Of a DNA stretch of 64,000 nucleotides, positions 63,391 through 64,000 are shown in pieces. The DNA is from JANJTB01 sp032027125 (lineage in GTDB: Bacteria; Bacteroidota; Ignavibacteria; Kapaibacteriales; UBA2268). How positions within the stretch are numbered: position 1 is the stretch's first letter; the number at the start of each line of letters is the position of its first letter. The stretch lies in contig JAVSMQ010000001.1 of assembly GCA_032027125.1 (NCBI GenBank), positions 2,668,568 to 2,732,567 of the forward strand, written 5' to 3'. The notes beneath the pieces are model-generated. The model made no database searches. It saw only the letters and a program-made list of their open reading frames with translations, and was not told the origin of the DNA. A program made the translations under genes and the position numbers.

Positions 63391-64000
63391 TCATTTGCTA
63401 TACATCTTCCTATACAATTTATGTCCGTATAATGAGAAATTCTCAAAATATCCGGTGTACCATTGATTAAGCGATACACCCGCATTTTTCGATTCTTCCA
63501 GGTCATTATAACTGTCTATACCGCCTGTCCGGATAATATGGAATTCCTTTTTCAATTCTGTATTTTTGATAATTTCTCCTGCTCTCCTGCATAAAGAAAG
63601 TGATTTATTACGAATTAATTCGCCGCTTACACCACCGCCGAAATTTTCTGTGAAATACTTAAATGCTTTTCTTTCATTTTCAGAAATTAATGGCAGATAT
63701 TCACTATATGTAGTGGATGTATTGCCAATATTAATCCCGTCGAATCCGTAATTTATCAGTAATGGGATTAATTCATCAAGTAAATTTGGGTCGGTATCAA
63801 CAGAATATTTCGCAATTACAGGAAGATTCCTTTTTCTGAATTTCAAAAAATGACCACTAATGTAATCTAATCTGGTAACCATTTCTTTATCAAGAGTGTT
63901 GGAATCACTATTGGAATGATGTGGTACATTCGGGCAGCTTTCATTTAATTCGATAAAATCAACATTACTCTGACTGTAGGCATCCATTCCGTCAACAAGT
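63391..64000 (-). CDS. Dihydroorotate dehydrogenase-like protein, C-terminal part
   Basis: A TIM-barrel flavoprotein cut by the right edge; the frame stays open to base 64000. The visible 203 residues contain DFIELNESCPNVPH, KYSVDTDPNLLDELIPLL, GFDGINIGNTST, the GGGVSGELIRNKSLSLCRRAG phosphate/FMN segment and the IRTGGIDSYNDL loop, then a WYTGYFENF ending. That order matches class 2-like dihydroorotate dehydrogenases or close relatives, although some positions differ from PyrD consensus. It converges on the methyltransferase stop with a 70-base gap. Confidence 0.75.
   Translation of the reverse strand, partial: LVDGMDAYSQSNVDFIELNESCPNVPHHSNSDSNTLDKEMVTRLDYISGHFLKFRKRNLPVIAKYSVDTDPNLLDELIPLLINYGFDGINIGNTSTTYSEYLPLISENERKAFKYFTENFGGGVSGELIRNKSLSLCRRAGEIIKNTELKKEFHIIRTGGIDSYNDLEESKNAGVSLNQWYTGYFENFSLYGHKLYRKMYSK

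Overview
The window is AT-rich bacterial chromosome from a Gram-negative member of the Bacteroidota/Chlorobiota (FCB) assemblage, most likely an uncultured Ignavibacteria- or Kapabacteria-like lineage. The evidence is type IX secretion (T9SS/Por) C-terminal sorting domains on three large exported proteins, a DUF3467 gene directly after rpoC, a TonB-dependent receptor and BamD (so an outer membrane), NrfHA ammonia-forming nitrite reductase, and an [FeFe]-hydrogenase operon. The lineage call is inference from gene content and protein style; no phylogeny could be run.

Layout. 1-12.8 kb is the leftward transcription/translation block tRNA-Tyr, -Gly, -Thr, -Trp, secE, nusG, rplK, rplA, rplJ, rplL, rpoB, rpoC, followed by DUF3467 and the 5' end of a GH57 gene. 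Terminator-like hairpins lie after rplL and after rpoC. tuf, usually found between these tRNAs and secE, is absent. 13.3-20.1 kb holds a cupin, a DUF3365 haem lipoprotein, an Rpn-type nuclease with a 12-bp tandem repeat, nrfHA (leftward) and a T9SS beta-propeller protein. 20.3-33.2 kb is mixed housekeeping and envelope genes: bamD, acs, ribD, a BsuPI-like lipoprotein, a YjbH-like protein, an overlapping TonB receptor/YfiR/histidine kinase operon, a UDP-glucuronate decarboxylase and a GT2 glycosyltransferase. A GxxExxY nuclease-like gene at 23.5 kb is embedded between arrays of a dispersed palindromic repeat.

33.8-45.9 kb carries two paralogous giant T9SS surface proteins (1638 and 1669 aa) flanking a Rossmann-fold oxidoreductase; the duplication includes a short 5' leader. 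46-49.6 kb has HIT, kdsD, rodZ-like and DUF2279 genes. 49.7-54.9 kb is an accessory island: vapBC-like, an IS630 element, higA with a decayed higB, and an unusual two-gene unit (a pore-like membrane protein plus a HARE-HTH/PD-(D/E)XK protein). The island is bounded by two diverged copies of the 3' end and terminator of the neighbouring hydrogenase gene.

54.9-60.3 kb is the hydrogenase operon: a NuoE-like subunit, a NuoF-like subunit fused to a GltD-like flavoprotein, and the catalytic [FeFe] subunit. This suggests coupling of H2, NAD(P)H and probably ferredoxin. 60.3-63.3 kb contains short tandem repeats and a type II restriction-modification system with a control protein (MvaI/BcnI-like). 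The right edge is a truncated dihydroorotate dehydrogenase-like gene.

The strongest candidates for something not well described are the HARE-nuclease plus pore-protein pair inside the hydrogenase-bounded island, and the GxxExxY gene bracketed by TGTCTGAACC palindromes.
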